DNA from: Crocodylus rhombifer
Taxonomy: Eukaryota; Chordata; Crocodylia; Crocodylidae
Direction of reading: 5' to 3'
Assembly (NCBI GenBank): GCA_038503035.1
Contig: JAVSML010024609.1
Span: 8,214 to 72,213, forward strand
Length of the DNA: 64,000 nt
Below, piece by piece: positions 47,478 through 61,148 of this stretch. The position numbers were made by a program, and so were the translations under genes. The notes beneath the pieces are model-generated. The model worked only from the letters and a program-made list of their open reading frames with translations. It ran no database searches and was not told the origin of the DNA. Position 1 is the stretch's first letter; each line of letters begins with the position of its first letter.

Positions 47478-48435
47478 ATTCCTCAGCATGGCAGCTTAAT
47501 GTTCATCTGTTGCCTTTTCCCCTGCTGTCCTTCCCCTTTTTGCTATTTCTTTTTTTTCATTCTTGGCACACTGTGCTCACTCTAGTCAAAGTATTTCTTT
47601 GTGTGTTTATGTGTGTGTGTACATGTCTTTAAATACATATAAGTACAATAGTATCCTATTTCAAAGTCTTTTTTTTAATATATAAATATAAACTTCAGTG
47701 GAACTGGCTGTTTCTTGATCACTTTGTCCATCCCTGGTCCATGATATTCCATAGCTGTGTATGACTCATGGAAACTTCATTCATGTGTTTGGTGTTGTTT
47801 TGGTGTTGCTAAATAACTCAACCACTGAAAATAATTAAAATGGTGAGATAGGTGGCTGTCAACTTTCCAAGATTCATGCACACTATTCATTGAGAGAACA
47901 AGAACAGGAAGATACTAATTTGAGAAAACAATCAGGAGAGCTACATGGGAGGAAAGGTTGATCCAAAGCAACATCCTCCATATAACATCTCAGGTAAATA
48001 AGTGCTGCTGAGAGGCAGGCTGACAGTAAATACATAAGACTTTTAACAAGGAGATTGTGGGAAAACTTATTATTCAACTCTCTTTGGACTATACTAACTT
48101 AGTTGCTATAGTTGATTCAATTTTCATAATTACTTTATGCCACAGATTGATTTAGGGTCAAGATAGTATTTGTCTGGCAGCTTCAAAACAATTAACAGAT
48201 TACAACATGTTCATCCAAAATGTCAGGGCTTCAAAACAAAATTGAGAGCTGCACCTTATAACTGGTTGAGGATTTAGTTGCTGACCAATTAAAACCTTCC
48301 AACCATGGACTCATTATGTTCGTATTCAGGGTTTGTTGGTGTGCCATAAATTCATTGTTGTATAAAGCAAAAAATGGGGAAAAAATATTTCCCTTGTCTT
48401 TACCATCATTAATAAAGAAACAGCCAGTTTTAATT
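47478..48435 (+). other. PCLO: probable 3' UTR of the short PCLO form / intron of the long form
   Basis: Follows the TAA at 47475-47477. T-rich and A-rich, with a short TG run near 47600-47622. It would end just downstream of AATAAA at 48411. In the long form the same bases are intron. Confidence 0.5.
48411..48416 (+). terminator. PCLO: candidate poly(A) signal for the short PCLO form
   Basis: Canonical AATAAA, followed about 35-60 bases later by a GT-rich stretch (TGTGCATGTGATGTC then CTGGTGTTTG, about 48450-48472), the usual layout of a vertebrate poly(A) site. Other AATAAA hexamers occur at 47473 (overlapping the stop codon) and 49051, so the choice is not certain. Confidence 0.5.
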
Positions 48436-51395
48436 CCCCTTTAATGCTGTGCATGTGATGTCTCTGGTGTTTGAAAACACTACTTATTTAAATACAGAAA
48501 AGAACACTTCTGTTTGCATGAATAACATTTAAGCTGGTTCCATCTGAGGATACATACTCTGGGTTTCCATTTCACCCACACTGCCACAGCAGCACATAAA
48601 AGCGGTCAGTCTAATCATGCCAGGAAGCAGCACAGACACAGCATAGCAGGAGTCCTCCCAATTCAAAGAACTCAGTCTGACAATCTGCCTCCACCAGCCA
48701 ATGACAACAAAGACCAAAGCCAACTAGCCCTCAGGAAAGTGATGTCAGATGGACCAGTCAAGCCCGAAGGAGGTGAGCAGAAAGACATGGCCAAGAAACC
48801 AACCAAATCTCAAACCCTTCTTGCCATGTCTCGTAATTTATTGCAACGTTTACTCATTTATTTACCCCTATATGAAGTGCTGTAAATGTTAACACAACTC
48901 AGGACCTTTACTTGACCTGACAAGAGTCATGTAAGACTGTAGCGAAAGAACGTGCTAAGCAAATTGTGGAAGAACAATTTCTGCTTTTCCAGTCCACTGA
49001 GGGGACCTGGACTTCTGTTGAAACATGGATCAACTGTTTTCACATCATCTAATAAAAGTTATACATCTAACCTGGTTTGCTTAAGCATGTTTAAGCGTGT
49101 CTTCTCTGATGATAAAAACCTAACTGCACTTTCCTGTTGTTAAAATTTAACAGGGACAATGCACCATTCTGAATCTCTCTTTCCCTTCCCCCCCCAAACA
49201 TGCACCCACACTTTGGTGTTATTTCAGATGCAGAGCTCTCAATGCAGAGTTTTGCAAACTACCAGTGGAAAGAAAAGGAATAAAGGTCAATATCCATGTC
49301 AATACCCATGCTGAAAATACTGTCATTTAACACATAAAGTGGAAATATTTTCCTCTCTGTGTATGCCATCATCCAGCTATCTATCATGATATCAGATAAA
49401 GGACCAATTCTTATTTGGTGCACATTGTTGGAATTCCATGGACTTTTGGAGCACTCCCATGACCTATATCTGTTGGGGAACCAGCTGTGTCTACTTGATG
49501 CTTAAGCTATTTGGCTATTGGACTTTAGGCTCCCCATCTGTCTTCTGCACTTTACCCCCTGGCTAAACTGTATCTCCCAGGATGCAGCTCAGACTCCGTT
49601 CTGAGCAGAAAGGTGCATTATGGGAGTCATTTGGCTGCAGAAATACGCTAGGAAATATAGTTTTGCTAGGGAGCTGCATATAGAAATGGGGACATCAGGT
49701 CCAAACTACATCATCTATGAAACAACGTGCCATCGTAGAGAAATTTGTTTCAGAGGTTGAAAGGTTTTGTGCCACTTGGACAAACTTAAATGAACTCTTT
49801 CAGCTTAAGGGTATAAAGTCATTTAGTTTGGATTAAAAACACCATCAGGAAACTTTTCATTATTTTCTAGTGAGATCTTTTCAAAATGTTCATTCCACAA
49901 ATAAATTGGTATTTTCATATTTTCTATCCCAACCCAATCCAAAACATTAGATGTTTCTGCAGGATGGACATTCCATTTTCCCCATAACTTTATTTTAAAG
50001 CCAGAGTCTCTCCCACACTAGGTTACTTGTCGATTCAGGAAAGGAGACTGGAGATGTCATAAAACCAGTTCAGGATCCATTATTTAGTAACTCTAAATTA
50101 CTCCACTGTGTCCTTCCTGAGCAGGGTGGGCCACATGCTAATCCATCTAGTGGGCGTCAGACCCCCAAGGGTATCACCAAACTACTGGCTACTTGCCAGC
50201 ACCAGCTTATTCTGTACCCTCAGATGAGGTCATCATGGGAGAACCAGGTGACCTGAGTGGACAAATGAGAGCCCCTGATTAGAGGGCTATAAACATTCCC
50301 ACATTTAGCAAGACCTTATCTTTGTCCTTTTTAATCTTGTTCCTATCTTTGACCCCACCAAACCTTAATCAGCCGCTTCACTCTGACCTTCATTCTTCCC
50401 TGTCTTAAGCCTCAGCTCATTATCCTTGAACATTAATATGTACCTGCCTACCCACCTCACAGCCATGTTGGTAGAGTGTCTCTGTACAGCCTTGGCAATA
50501 AAGAGTCCTATATATGAATTATTGCTTTTCCCAGTGAGGTTGAAACCAGTGGGAGAATGCCTTGAACTGTTTCTTTTCATTTCGGAGCTGAAACAGGAAT
50601 TGTAACTCTACACACACACGTGCAAAGCTCATAGATTTAGCATCAGATTAGGGAGAAAGGTCTGGACTGTTCTTGTTTTATTAAATTAGTTATCCTAATT
50701 ATCATTCAGCAAATACCCAGAGACTCTAGTCTTTTGACTGAGGTTGTTTCTCCTTTTCATCCATTCTACATCTAACAGAAAAAGAGGCTTAGAAAATGGC
50801 TGCTTTTTTAACAATATTCATTCTTGGCAGCAAATGACCTTTCTGTATATTTGCAGTAATTTTATTTTTTTAAAACTCATCCCAATTCAAATGCCTCTTT
50901 TATGTGAGACTAGCCCAGAAAAATCATACTCTTCTTCTCGGAGTCAATTTTCTAAATATTAACAAATCGCCAGTGAGCTTATTTTGTGTGTGGATACACA
51001 GTGCTGTATGTTTTCAGAGTGAAACAGAAAGCCACACACTATGCATGCTAAAGTCTGCCAGTGCAAGAAACAGATCATTCCCCAATTGTAATATTAAACC
51101 ATTTAGCTATGAACTAAAGGTAACCTAAATGTTTTAAAAATAAAATTCCTAATTAGAAAGTTTAAATGTTTTAATTTGTATTAAAACTACAGCTCAACTA
51201 TGATATTAATTCATTATCACTGTAACCCCTGATAGCTAATTACTTCATTTAATGAGAAATTAACCCTGAGGTAAAATTTGTTTATTTGCTTCAAAAAATT
51301 AAGAGAATTTTGCAAAGAAACTGCTTATATTATGCATTGTCTCCTAACTTGGAGAGAATCCATAAGACTTTAAAGTTCATGAATATGCCCTAGTT

Positions 51396-51574
51396 ACTGC
51401 ACATTATGTTTAGTACTTGGATAACCAAGTACTAAATCACTGTGCAGTGACTTGTGCTACTGCACAGTAGCATAGGCGCACAGGTTTTTTCGGACATTAA
51501 CTGCACAGTAGTGTATTAGCATGGTTTCTGCTTGGCATGCTAATGTGCAGTTAGCATCTCGTCTGGATACACCC
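51396..51574 (+). mobile_element. short DNA element with internal 12-bp hairpin, 5'-truncated
   Basis: Carries TTTAGTACTTGG (51409-51420), loop ATAA, CCAAGTACTAAA (51425-51436), a perfect hairpin, and many TGCACAGTA words. It ends with TTAGCATCTCGTCTGGATAC and ACCC, matching the right end of the element at 60844-61098 (TTAGCATCTCGTGTAGATGC, ACCC). The left inverted end is missing. Confidence 0.6.
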
Positions 51575-54500
51575 ACTGTATACATTTTTCCTATGCATTT
51601 ATACATTATAAATATAATTGATGGCTTTAGGATTCTTCAGGCATCAAAGAATGCCCTGGTCTTTCACCCGTGCTTTATAACACCAGTGAGTTATGTAGCA
51701 AAGAATGTGCAAAGCATAGGCATATACACAACATTTGCTGACCTGATGTAGATAGCCTGCTAAAAGAACAAGCCATGTACTTTCAGGGCCTTGTTACATG
51801 TTACACTGAGCCACACAAATATTGGTCAGTGTTAGCAATAGCTTGAGTTTGGAGCAGACACACTTCAGGCCAACAGGGGCCTAGGGGCCTGAAAAGTAAG
51901 AATATCCCCCCCCTCCCATTTCGGGCTTCCCCCTACCCCTACGACTCCCGCTTGTCCCCATTTCTTCCCATATACATTTGGATTGCCCATGCTGTCTGTC
52001 CCAAAGGAGCAGACAGAGAAGGATTAACCTGCCTGACTGGCTACTACCACCACTGTTGCTGAGCTACTGCTCTTCTCCAAGCAGAGCCCACCCAGACAGC
52101 AGCAGCAGTACCTGGCCATACAAGTTAACCCTTCCTTGCCTGCTTCCTGGGACAGACAGCATGGACAGCCACAAATAAATGGGCTTGGGGAGTGAGGGGA
52201 CAGTAGATCTCAGGCTTCCAGGAGGGGGAGCTGAAGGCTTTCTCCCACCAGTGATTTTAAACCCTGTGTTCATGGTTGAAAGTCCCTGGCATGGAAAACC
52301 AAGAATCTGACACTTCCAGGAGTATCTGATTCCCCATTCCCAGAAGCCCTACTGGTGCTGCTAGGAGCAGGGTTTAAACTCCCTGGAGGAAGCCCACAAA
52401 TGGCTGCAGCTCTGAGACAACCCTAGGCCATACCAGGGTCCGAGCACCCGGCTTTCAACTTGCCAGTGATCTTTCAAATAGAAAGGGCATGACTGGGATC
52501 TGATTCCCTGATCCCAGAACCATACCTTCTCCCATTGCACCTTTAAATGAATGTGTGCCAGGGCCCACATTTGCCACAGGGAGAGTAGCATTTGTGCATT
52601 AAGACTGTATGGAATTAATAGAGGGATCCGTTTTCAGGATAGTGATGAGAAGATCCTGCTTGGCTCAGAAAGACTTGTTTATCTGTTCCTAATGCCTTTG
52701 CACTTCAGTGTATAAAAGTAAAGTTTAGAAACTGAGTAGTTTATTTAAACCACAATGTGGGTTGTCTTCTGTGCTTGCAAGTAGACCCCTGTTGCAGACA
52801 GGTCTGGTAGTGTACTGCTTCTTATGAGTTCATGGTGCACCAATGACATTTATCCAGGCAAAATGTCAGTATAGACATCAGAGGGCATAAGACTTTTAGT
52901 TGAAATTGTCATCTTCCTCATGCATGGGGTCTTTTTATCTAGAACAAATAAAGATACATCCAGAAAAAATAGAGGTAGTGTTAAACTTTTGCTGTGAAGA
53001 GTTGGCCAACATCATTCAGGGTCTGCCAATAAATGTTAATTGCCAGCCTGTGTTTCATGTAAAGGCCCATGTGCACCCACAGCAGCATGTTGCACTCAGC
53101 ATTCCTGTATCCTAGGTAATGCTGCATAGAGGAATCCTTCTTATCATAAGGGGTCCATTTATTTTTGCAATGCAAGCATCACATTTTCTATTTCAATTCT
53201 TCACATCCCATTTGTATTTTACCCAAAATAAATTCTCTCTTAAGCTTAGCTAAGGTTTTTGCACCCCCACCCAAACTGTCAAACAGTTGAAAAATGATGA
53301 CAGCTTGAGAACTTTCCTTTTCAATGCACCTGATACACTGACTGATATCTGTGGCCATTAACCACTTGTTTCTCCCAGATCTTTCATCTTTAAATTCTAA
53401 GCTTTCTCTTCATAACCAGAACACGTTTACTGCACATTTAAAATGGCAACATTTGTGCAATGATTTCCCAGTTATACAGCATTCTGAAATCTGGATCATC
53501 TCCTTGAGACAGTTTTAGTTGCTCCATTCCCTACCTGCAACTGTATATTCACTGTTCCAGTGGAATAATCAAGAACATTTGCACATGTGACAAATATGGT
53601 AAGCTAAGCATAGGGTTGTCACAATCATTGTGGGCAATAAATTATATGAGAATGGAAGGGTTACTCCATACTTTTAAAGCCCTCTTCCACTAGTAGAAGT
53701 TACTGTTTTCTTTTATATAAGATGTTAATAGTCATTCATCTGATTTTAATCTGGTATTTAGCTTAGGCGGTTTCCACTTCTTTCCTAGATCTCAGGAAGG
53801 GCACTTTCTGACTGAAAGCTTATCTAACACTCACCAGTTATTCAATTGGTACAATAAAAATATTACCCAAAATAACCTTTGCTTCTTAATAAGCTGAAAC
53901 GCATCCATTTCATTATGAGCACACTCATTACCTTGAGCAACCAACTAGTTATCCTGCTTAGGGTAGCATTAGTGATTAGCCTCCTAACAAGACTGATAAG
54001 ATGTCTACATCATTGCATTTTTACTCAGTCTTGTGTTTGACTCAAAGTCAAAGCTCTGTCTAAAATCCTGGCCCTCAGGATTCCTGAATCTAAAGTGCCA
54101 TTACAGACATGCATGGTTTGCACCACAACTTATTCCCTCTTAAATAATGGTGTAATATGAAAATGATTTAGTTGATGCCTGGGGTGCCTTTTGCGTAGTA
54201 CAGTAATTTCTCTTCAGAGAACACAAACTTGTGCCACAACAGGCCACCAAAATTGCAAGTACAGCAAACAGATTATAAGTATAAAATCCTTGTCTAATAT
54301 GAAAAGGCTTTTGAAACATAGTAGGCTAAGTCAGGGGTAGTCACAAGGGCCTTTTTCCATGCAGAAAATGCTAAATTACACTATCCTCTATTCTCTCTCT
54401 CTTGTTTTGGCCCTAGTTCTATTCAATTATAGGGCTGGCCATCCTTCTCTATTTGTTCTAATCAGTGACATTTTCTGTTCCTAGCTCCAGTTCTTTTATG

Positions 54501-54619
54501 CCTTTCCTGACTCTATCCAATCATCTCAGCCTTGACCTTCCTCTTTTCCTCTTCCCTTGAGTTTTCATTTCTGTTACTTTTCTGGCCATATTTTCCTCGT
54601 GATTACATAGGAGAGCAGA

Positions 54620-54725
54620 TAGACACCTGGCTGGGGTGGTTTAGTCAGGCATGATCTAACCTTGAGGAGGATGCTAGAGTAGGTGATCCCACAAGATCCT
54701 TCCAGCCCTACTTTCCTATGAACCT
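54620..54725 (+). mobile_element. CR1 3'-end fragment
   Basis: CTGGCTGGGGTGGTTTAGTC ... GATCCTTCCAGCCCTACTTT CCTATGAACCTAAG is the CR1 3' UTR phrase in diverged form, truncated to about 100 bp. Confidence 0.7.
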
Positions 54726-55911
54726 AAGTGCACGGCACTGCAACAGAATGAGCAATCTTATATGCTCAGTGCTCAAATATACCCTTTCTCCTTGTAGTTT
54801 TCTTCTCCACCATCTTTTATCTAAACTGATGGTACACATTTTGCTCTTACAGTTCCCTTGTTAGTATTTGCTCCTTGTCACAGATATTCAACATGCAAAC
54901 AGGAATCCATTCCTACTTCAGATCCATAAGCAACAAAGACTTTACTGAGCTTTTGGATTTCATTGCATGTTTCAGCTATTCCCACATCTCCATTTTGCTG
55001 TAAAGTTACCACAGAATGTAATTGTTATATCCTGAAGGCAGGAAAACTTGTTCTCTGCAAATCAATTACCTACAAACCAGTTTTTTCACCTGAGCCCTAG
55101 CTTTAAAGAGAATTTCCACAAACAGAATCTGTAGGACACTTTTCCTGGCTTTTAGTTCACAGTCATTAGTCCAAGTTCAATCCACACTAATTATTAGCTC
55201 ATCCACTTGTGATGGCCACCCAAGCTTCTTGCCTGAGTTCCCAGGTTCCAATTTATAAACTCCAGTGTTGCTGTCTTAAGGACTGGTGCATGTTGTTTCC
55301 ACCTGAAACCAATTAGATGGCTTTGTATTGCGCTCCCATCTTTCCTAGTCTTTTTAGCATATCTGGTCTAATAACTACATGAGTTAGTGCCCACTAAGCA
55401 TGTACATGTCATCTACATTACATATTCAGTAGTCTACATCTCATCTATGGGGTTGTTTTATGGACCTTCAATCACTGTGCCTTCAGGTTGACATTTCTAA
55501 TCTTCCTTCCTGAAGAGGGTAAGGGCCGTTCATTAGACAATGATGTCTCTCCCTGTCCTGACCATTTTCCTATTGATAACAATATTTTAGTTGTTAATTT
55601 TCTCTTTGTACAAATATTTAACTGATCTGCTTATCTTTATATTTTCATTATTGCTAAGTACCCTTGTTTTATAAACTCAATTTAATACTTTCCCCAATCA
55701 TTCAAAAATGTCACTAATTAGATTAGATTCCCATTTTCCTTCATGCACTTGTGCATATTAGACACAGAGCTGTATTTTCAAAGCTCATGGCGATCATCTT
55801 TCAGTTTCTTTATTAGCTACTATTTCTCTCTGCTGCAATGGAAAAATAAAGTTCCATAGTAAATTTCACAGTATTTTTCCTCCTTTTCCTGACCTGCAAA
55901 TCCAAGTCTAC

Positions 55912-57985
55912 TTTCACAGATTCATAGATGCTAGGGTCAGAAGGGACCTCAAAAGATCATTGAGTCTGACCCCCTGCCTAGGCAGGAAAGAGTGCTGGGG
56001 TCAGATGAGCCTTCCAGCCTTCTCTTAAAGACCCCCAAGGTAGAGGGGAGCACCACTTCCCTTGGAAGCCCATTCCAAATTTTGGCCACCCTTACCATGA
56101 AGAGGTTTGTCCTGATATCTAATCTAAATCTGCTCTCTGTCAGTTTGTGACCACTGCTCCTTGCTGCCCCAGTAGGCACTCTGGTGAACAGAGCATCTCC
56201 AATCCCTTGCTGCATTCCCCTAAAGAATTTGTAGGCGGCCACAACATCAGGTCTCAGCCTTCTCTTGTGGAGGCTAAAGAGGTCCAGGTCCCTCAGCCTC
56301 TCCTCATAGGGATTGTCCTGTAAGCCCCTAACCATACAAGTGGCCCTCCTCTGCACCCTCGAGTCTATCAACCTTCTTCTTGAAGTGCAGTGCCCAAAAC
56401 TGGATGCAGTACTTCAACTGTGGTCTGACCAGTGCCACACAGAGGGGAAGTATCACCTCCTTGGTTTTGTTTGTCATGCATCTGCTGATGCATGATAAAG
56501 TGCAGTTAGCTTTGCTGATGATTTCATCACACTGACGACTCATGTTCATCTTGGAGTCCACTATGACTCTGAGATCCCTTTCCGCTTCTGTGCTGATGAG
56601 AGGGTCACTTCCCAGCCAGGTGTGCTGGATATTTTTGTGCCCTAAGTACAGCACTCTGCACTCATCCTTGTTGTACTGCATCCTATTGTGTACTGCAAAC
56701 TTTTCTAACCTGGTCTGCCTGAAATCCAGGTCTGCCTGCAATCATTCCCTACCCTCCAACATATGCACTTCACCTCACAATTTAGTATCATCCACAAACC
56801 TGGACAAAGTACACTTCATACTCACATCCAAGTCACTAATAATATTGAAAAGTACAGGTCCAAGGACTGAACCCTGCAGGACCCCACTACCCACATCCTT
56901 CCAGGTCAATACTAAAATCCTTGTTAAAATCCAAGAAGATATCCACCTCTACTCCTGCATCTAAGCATTTTGTGACCCTGTCATAAAACAAAACCAGATT
57001 GGTCAGGCATGATCTACCTGCTACGAATCCATGCTTGTTTCCCTGCTTGATTATATCGCCTGCTGGACTCCCACAAATATGATCTTTCCTAATCTTTTCA
57101 AAGACCTTTCTAACGATGGAGGTGAGACTGACTAGCATATAATTACTCAGACCCTTCTTCCTCCCCTTCTTGAAAATAGAGACCACACTGGCCCTTTTCC
57201 AGTCCTCCAGGACCTGACCCAAGTGCCATAAGTGCTCAAACAGCCATGGCAGTGGTTCTGCTATGACACCGGCCAGTTCCTTCAGTACTCTCGGATGCAG
57301 CTTATCCGGGCCAGCTGACTTGAACACATCCAGTCCATCCAAGTGACTCTGCACCAAGTTAGCGTCGACAGTTGTTGAGCTGGTGTCCCTCTGATGCCCA
57401 TCTAAGAACCCATTAGGAGACTTATCTTGAGCCCTGTTCAGGAACACTGAGGCAAAAAACTCATTGTATACCTCAGCCTTGCCTCCCTGCCTGTCACTAG
57501 TTGCTTCTTCTTGTTCAGTATGGGTCCTATGCTGCCTTGCACCTTCCTTTTACTCCCTACATACCTAAAAAATGACTTTTTGTTGTCTTTAATTTGTATT
57601 GCCAGCCTCAGCTCTGTAGTTGTTTTGGCCTTTCTAACTGCCTCCCTGCAAGTGCAGGCCAAGTAGGTGTACTCCTCCTTGGCAGATTCCCCCTGCTTGT
57701 ATATGCCTTCTTTTTTGCCCTTAGGCTCTCCTGGATTTAATACTTCCCCTGCCCTTAAGCTCCCCTGTTTAGCCAAGGAATTTTTTTGGTCCCTTTTTCC
57801 TTGCACTGGGATAGTCTCCCTCTATGCCCAAAGGATCACTTCCTTTAGGAACGACCACCTTTCCTGGACTCCCATCTCGCCAATACACTTATCCTGCAGT
57901 GCATCATCAACTAGACTCCTCATTGACCTGACTCCTAGTTTTATATCTATACCTTGTAGATGTGTTGTAAATTCACCCTGAAGAT
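55912..57985 (-). mobile_element. 5'-truncated CR1 LINE fragment, about 2.1 kb, decayed
   Basis: Its 3' end is at the low-coordinate side (CACAGATTCATAGATGCTAG at 55915-55934 is the inverted CR1 terminus). The - strand carries broken frames at 57438-57806 (EN-RT linker with KTTTELRLAIQIKDNKKSFF), 56887-57447 (RT: HPRVLKELAGVIAEPLP, RSCLTNLVLFYDRVTKCL), 56328-56741 and 55949-56371 (ERVQRRAT-like RVQRRATCMVRG, DLFSLHKRRLRPDVV). Numerous frameshifts and stops show it is inactive. It reaches further 5' than the 35172 copy. Confidence 0.92.
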
Positions 57986-60843
57986 CATCCTTGGTATGTG
58001 GTTATGCAAAAGAAAATACAACTCTTGAGATCCCCTCTCATTTCAAGTGAGTTTTCCTCTTTCCCTCTCCTTGCAGTTTTTACTTGCATCCTGCACCTCC
58101 TCCAGTTGGTGGCAGGCTCCAAAGCTCGTATCAAGGGTTTGCATTGGGTGTGGGTTACTCAGTGTCTTCTTATGGGTAAGTTCTACAGATCCTTCAGAGC
58201 TTTTCCACTAAATTTGGCTACTAGAAGCTGTCATACCTCCCTTTCTGTTCATCTCTCCAAAAATCCATGTAGCCTATATTGCTGAACTAAGCTAAATAAT
58301 ATTGCCAGGGAATTTTAAAGGACATCTGGCTTTTGAATGATCTATGCTAAGACCAGCTCTGAGCTGCTGTAGGGTTGTAAATGGGGCATGAAAGTATTGT
58401 AAGCCTTTCCTAAGTCTTCCCAACTCAGTTCCATATAAGAGGAGTTGATTTTTTTCTTCTGTAGTCTGACTTCTCTGCCATGCAGCATCTTTAACAGGCT
58501 GCAGACCATTTATGTTAGCAAGTTTGAGATTTACCAAAGCTTTCCTCATATTTCTATTTCATAGAAAACCTTCTGGTCCGTTACAGGTTGGTGGCAACCT
58601 CATGAATTTGTCTTGGCATTCCAGTTTAAGGTCTTGCATCTGGGGTTCCAGTTCAGAGTGGTCACTTCTGTAGTTGCTTCCTCTACAATAATTGCATCTC
58701 TGCCTACATTGTTTCTCAGCCTTTTGGCTCAGATCAAGGAGAAATACCATGATCACCTTAAATGATATTGTGTAGTAGAGGGTGGAGACCTGTCCAATGC
58801 ACTGCAGACAGGACCCTCTACATGCCTGTTTCATGGAAAAATGGGATTTCTCCCTACCTTGCTCCTTTGGCCTTTGGGCTAAGGGCAAGCAAGACTCAGG
58901 GGCATCTGAACTCCAAGACCTCCAGACTTGGGGCCTGCACATAGGATACCTGCCATAGATTTGGGAGTATCTGAAGCCCCAGGCTGAAGAGCCTGGGAAG
59001 GAGGATACTTGTTTGTGGTAGCATCACAAAGACTTGAATGACTGAGTTCTGCCCAGTCAGTAGAATTCGGAACTGGTTTGACTAATTTGGCCTGAGACAC
59101 AAAATTAATTTAAAAAATAAAAATCTCAGCCCTTTCTAAGAAACATCTAGTAGCTACTTCTCCTATTACTTTTGTGAAGCCTTCTGCTGCTTTACGTTTT
59201 GTTTAACTCTGTTTTAATTCAAGTAACTGCTCTATCTCCAATTTCAGATCTTTCTTTAACTCCTTTGGTCTTTGTAAAATTCCTTTTGGTGGTTTTTGAT
59301 TTCTCCAGGTACCTCCCACATTTGTTCCCTCCTGGAGCAATAGGAATGCCAACTCACAGTGCCTCTCCTTCAAAACTGGACCCTAGTCCTGCTTTTGGAA
59401 AGTATGTTACCTCTTGTGACAGAGCAATTAGCCAGGAGTTGAGGCTGGGTGGGATGTTGTGGGTTACTTCCCTTGGAGAAGAAATCAACAATGGATCAGG
59501 AATTCTTTTGATTATTTACAAAGCTTGTACTCAAAGTCCAGTTTTCCTGAAAGGAATACATATTTCCCTTTCCTAATATAACAAGGTTTTTTCCCTGGCT
59601 TATGTATGAACTAAAAAAAAATTCCTTTTCTCTTAATTTCCTCTCAGTCATGATGCAAGAGCTTCAGTGGTTGCTCTCAGCTTTCTGTTGCTTTCTCTGA
59701 CTGTTTTGTGGTATTTCCAGCTTCTGAGATCCATTCACTTGCACACCCCTGCTTCTGCATTTATATTTGGCACCAGTGATTTCCCTGTTCCCACAGCTCA
59801 GGTCTAATTAGATATATTCTGCATGGTGACTTCTATTGTTTCAGTTATCCCACTTCAAAGGGAGTTTAACTGTCCCTACATTTATCCTAAATGAAGGGTC
59901 CAACAGCTTCAATGAGATTTTTCTCAACTCCCCTGGCCTAACAATATTTTAAGGATACAAAACAATAAACGTGGTATTTACTCAACCAGATATACACTCT
60001 ATATTGTTAATACTGTGAGAGAGTTTTTAGTCAGCACAGCTAATTCTCAGCCATTTAGTGAAAAGAAATTAAATGTTTTAGGGTTGTTTTCAACTTATAT
60101 ATTTTACTGGCTTTTCCCTTATTGCGGAGTTAAATGCAATCATTTTCATGAGTTCTACATGCTACTTGGACTGGATATGAATGTGGACTGATTTAAGTAC
60201 CATCTTAGTTAAACTTCCTTCAAGGACAGAACCATCACATGGTGCTATAAAAGGCAGTACCACTTTCTCATTTTCTCTCATAGTTTAGGATAGCTCCTTT
60301 ACACTGCAAACAATTTACTGCCCAGTAAACTTACTTTATGTGAGGCGTCTCTTGGTTTCTAATCTCCAAGTAAATTAAATGGGCTTTCTTATTGCCACAA
60401 ACAACCAATTTTCCAGACTCCTTCTGACATTATTGAAAGAAGAACAGTTTGTCCGTGTTTTCCGGTGTTGGCAATAATCTTAGATTGTCTTTTGATTCCA
60501 TTGTTCCTGAGTGAGCAGTGGCACATTTTACTGCTGCTACTCTTGCTATTTAATCTTTGCCCATTGTAATTTGACAAGTAATTTCAGGAAATTCCTCAGA
60601 TTTTTCATCTGATAACGCCTATTTCTAAAGTCTACTAGCCAGTAGCCCATGGAAGAAAAATTATATCATAAGGATTTTTGTGTTAGGTAAAGAAACAAAG
60701 CCTGGTTCTTTCATAGGACTGCTATTCTGCCACCATTCCTCACACTGTATGCTACCTTACTCTAAGAATCCACTCAAATTGCATGGTATCTAAACAGACA
60801 ATATATGGTCAAATGAATGCATATCGCAAATAATGATATACAG

Positions 60844-61098
60844 AGCACGTCTACACAAGATGCTAACTGTGCAGTAGGTGAATAATACTGTGCAGCAGCA
60901 CGTCACAGCACACACAGTGCTAATATGCTACTGCACAGTATTCTTAGGCTACAGAGCAGTAGCATCACTAGAAAGGCATTTGCCAGCACTACTGCACCGT
61001 AACTCCAGTGGCTGCACATTTATTTAGTACTTGATTATACAAGTACTAAAGATATGTGTAGTAACCACTGCACATTAGCATCTCGTGTAGATGCACCC
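60844..61098. mobile_element. non-autonomous DNA element with terminal inverted repeats and internal hairpin
   Basis: The left end GCACGTCTACACAAGATGCT and the right end read inverted, GGTGCATCTACACGAGATGC, form a terminal inverted repeat of about 30 bp. Inside, TTTAGTACTTG (61023-61033), loop ATTATA, CAAGTACTAAA (61040-61050) form an 11-bp hairpin identical in kind to that at 51409-51436. 255 bp, no coding capacity. Superfamily not assigned because the target duplication is unclear. Confidence 0.75.
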
Positions 61099-61148
61099 AC
61101 AGTGGTCAACATGAGTGAGACTATTAATGAAGTAAAGTGCTAGCCTGT

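Noticed and set aside
59199..59576. Open frame after a TTTGATTTCTCCAG acceptor-like sequence, checked as a C2B-side exon
   Set aside because: The translation shows no similarity to the segment that follows C2A or to C2B; no good donor.
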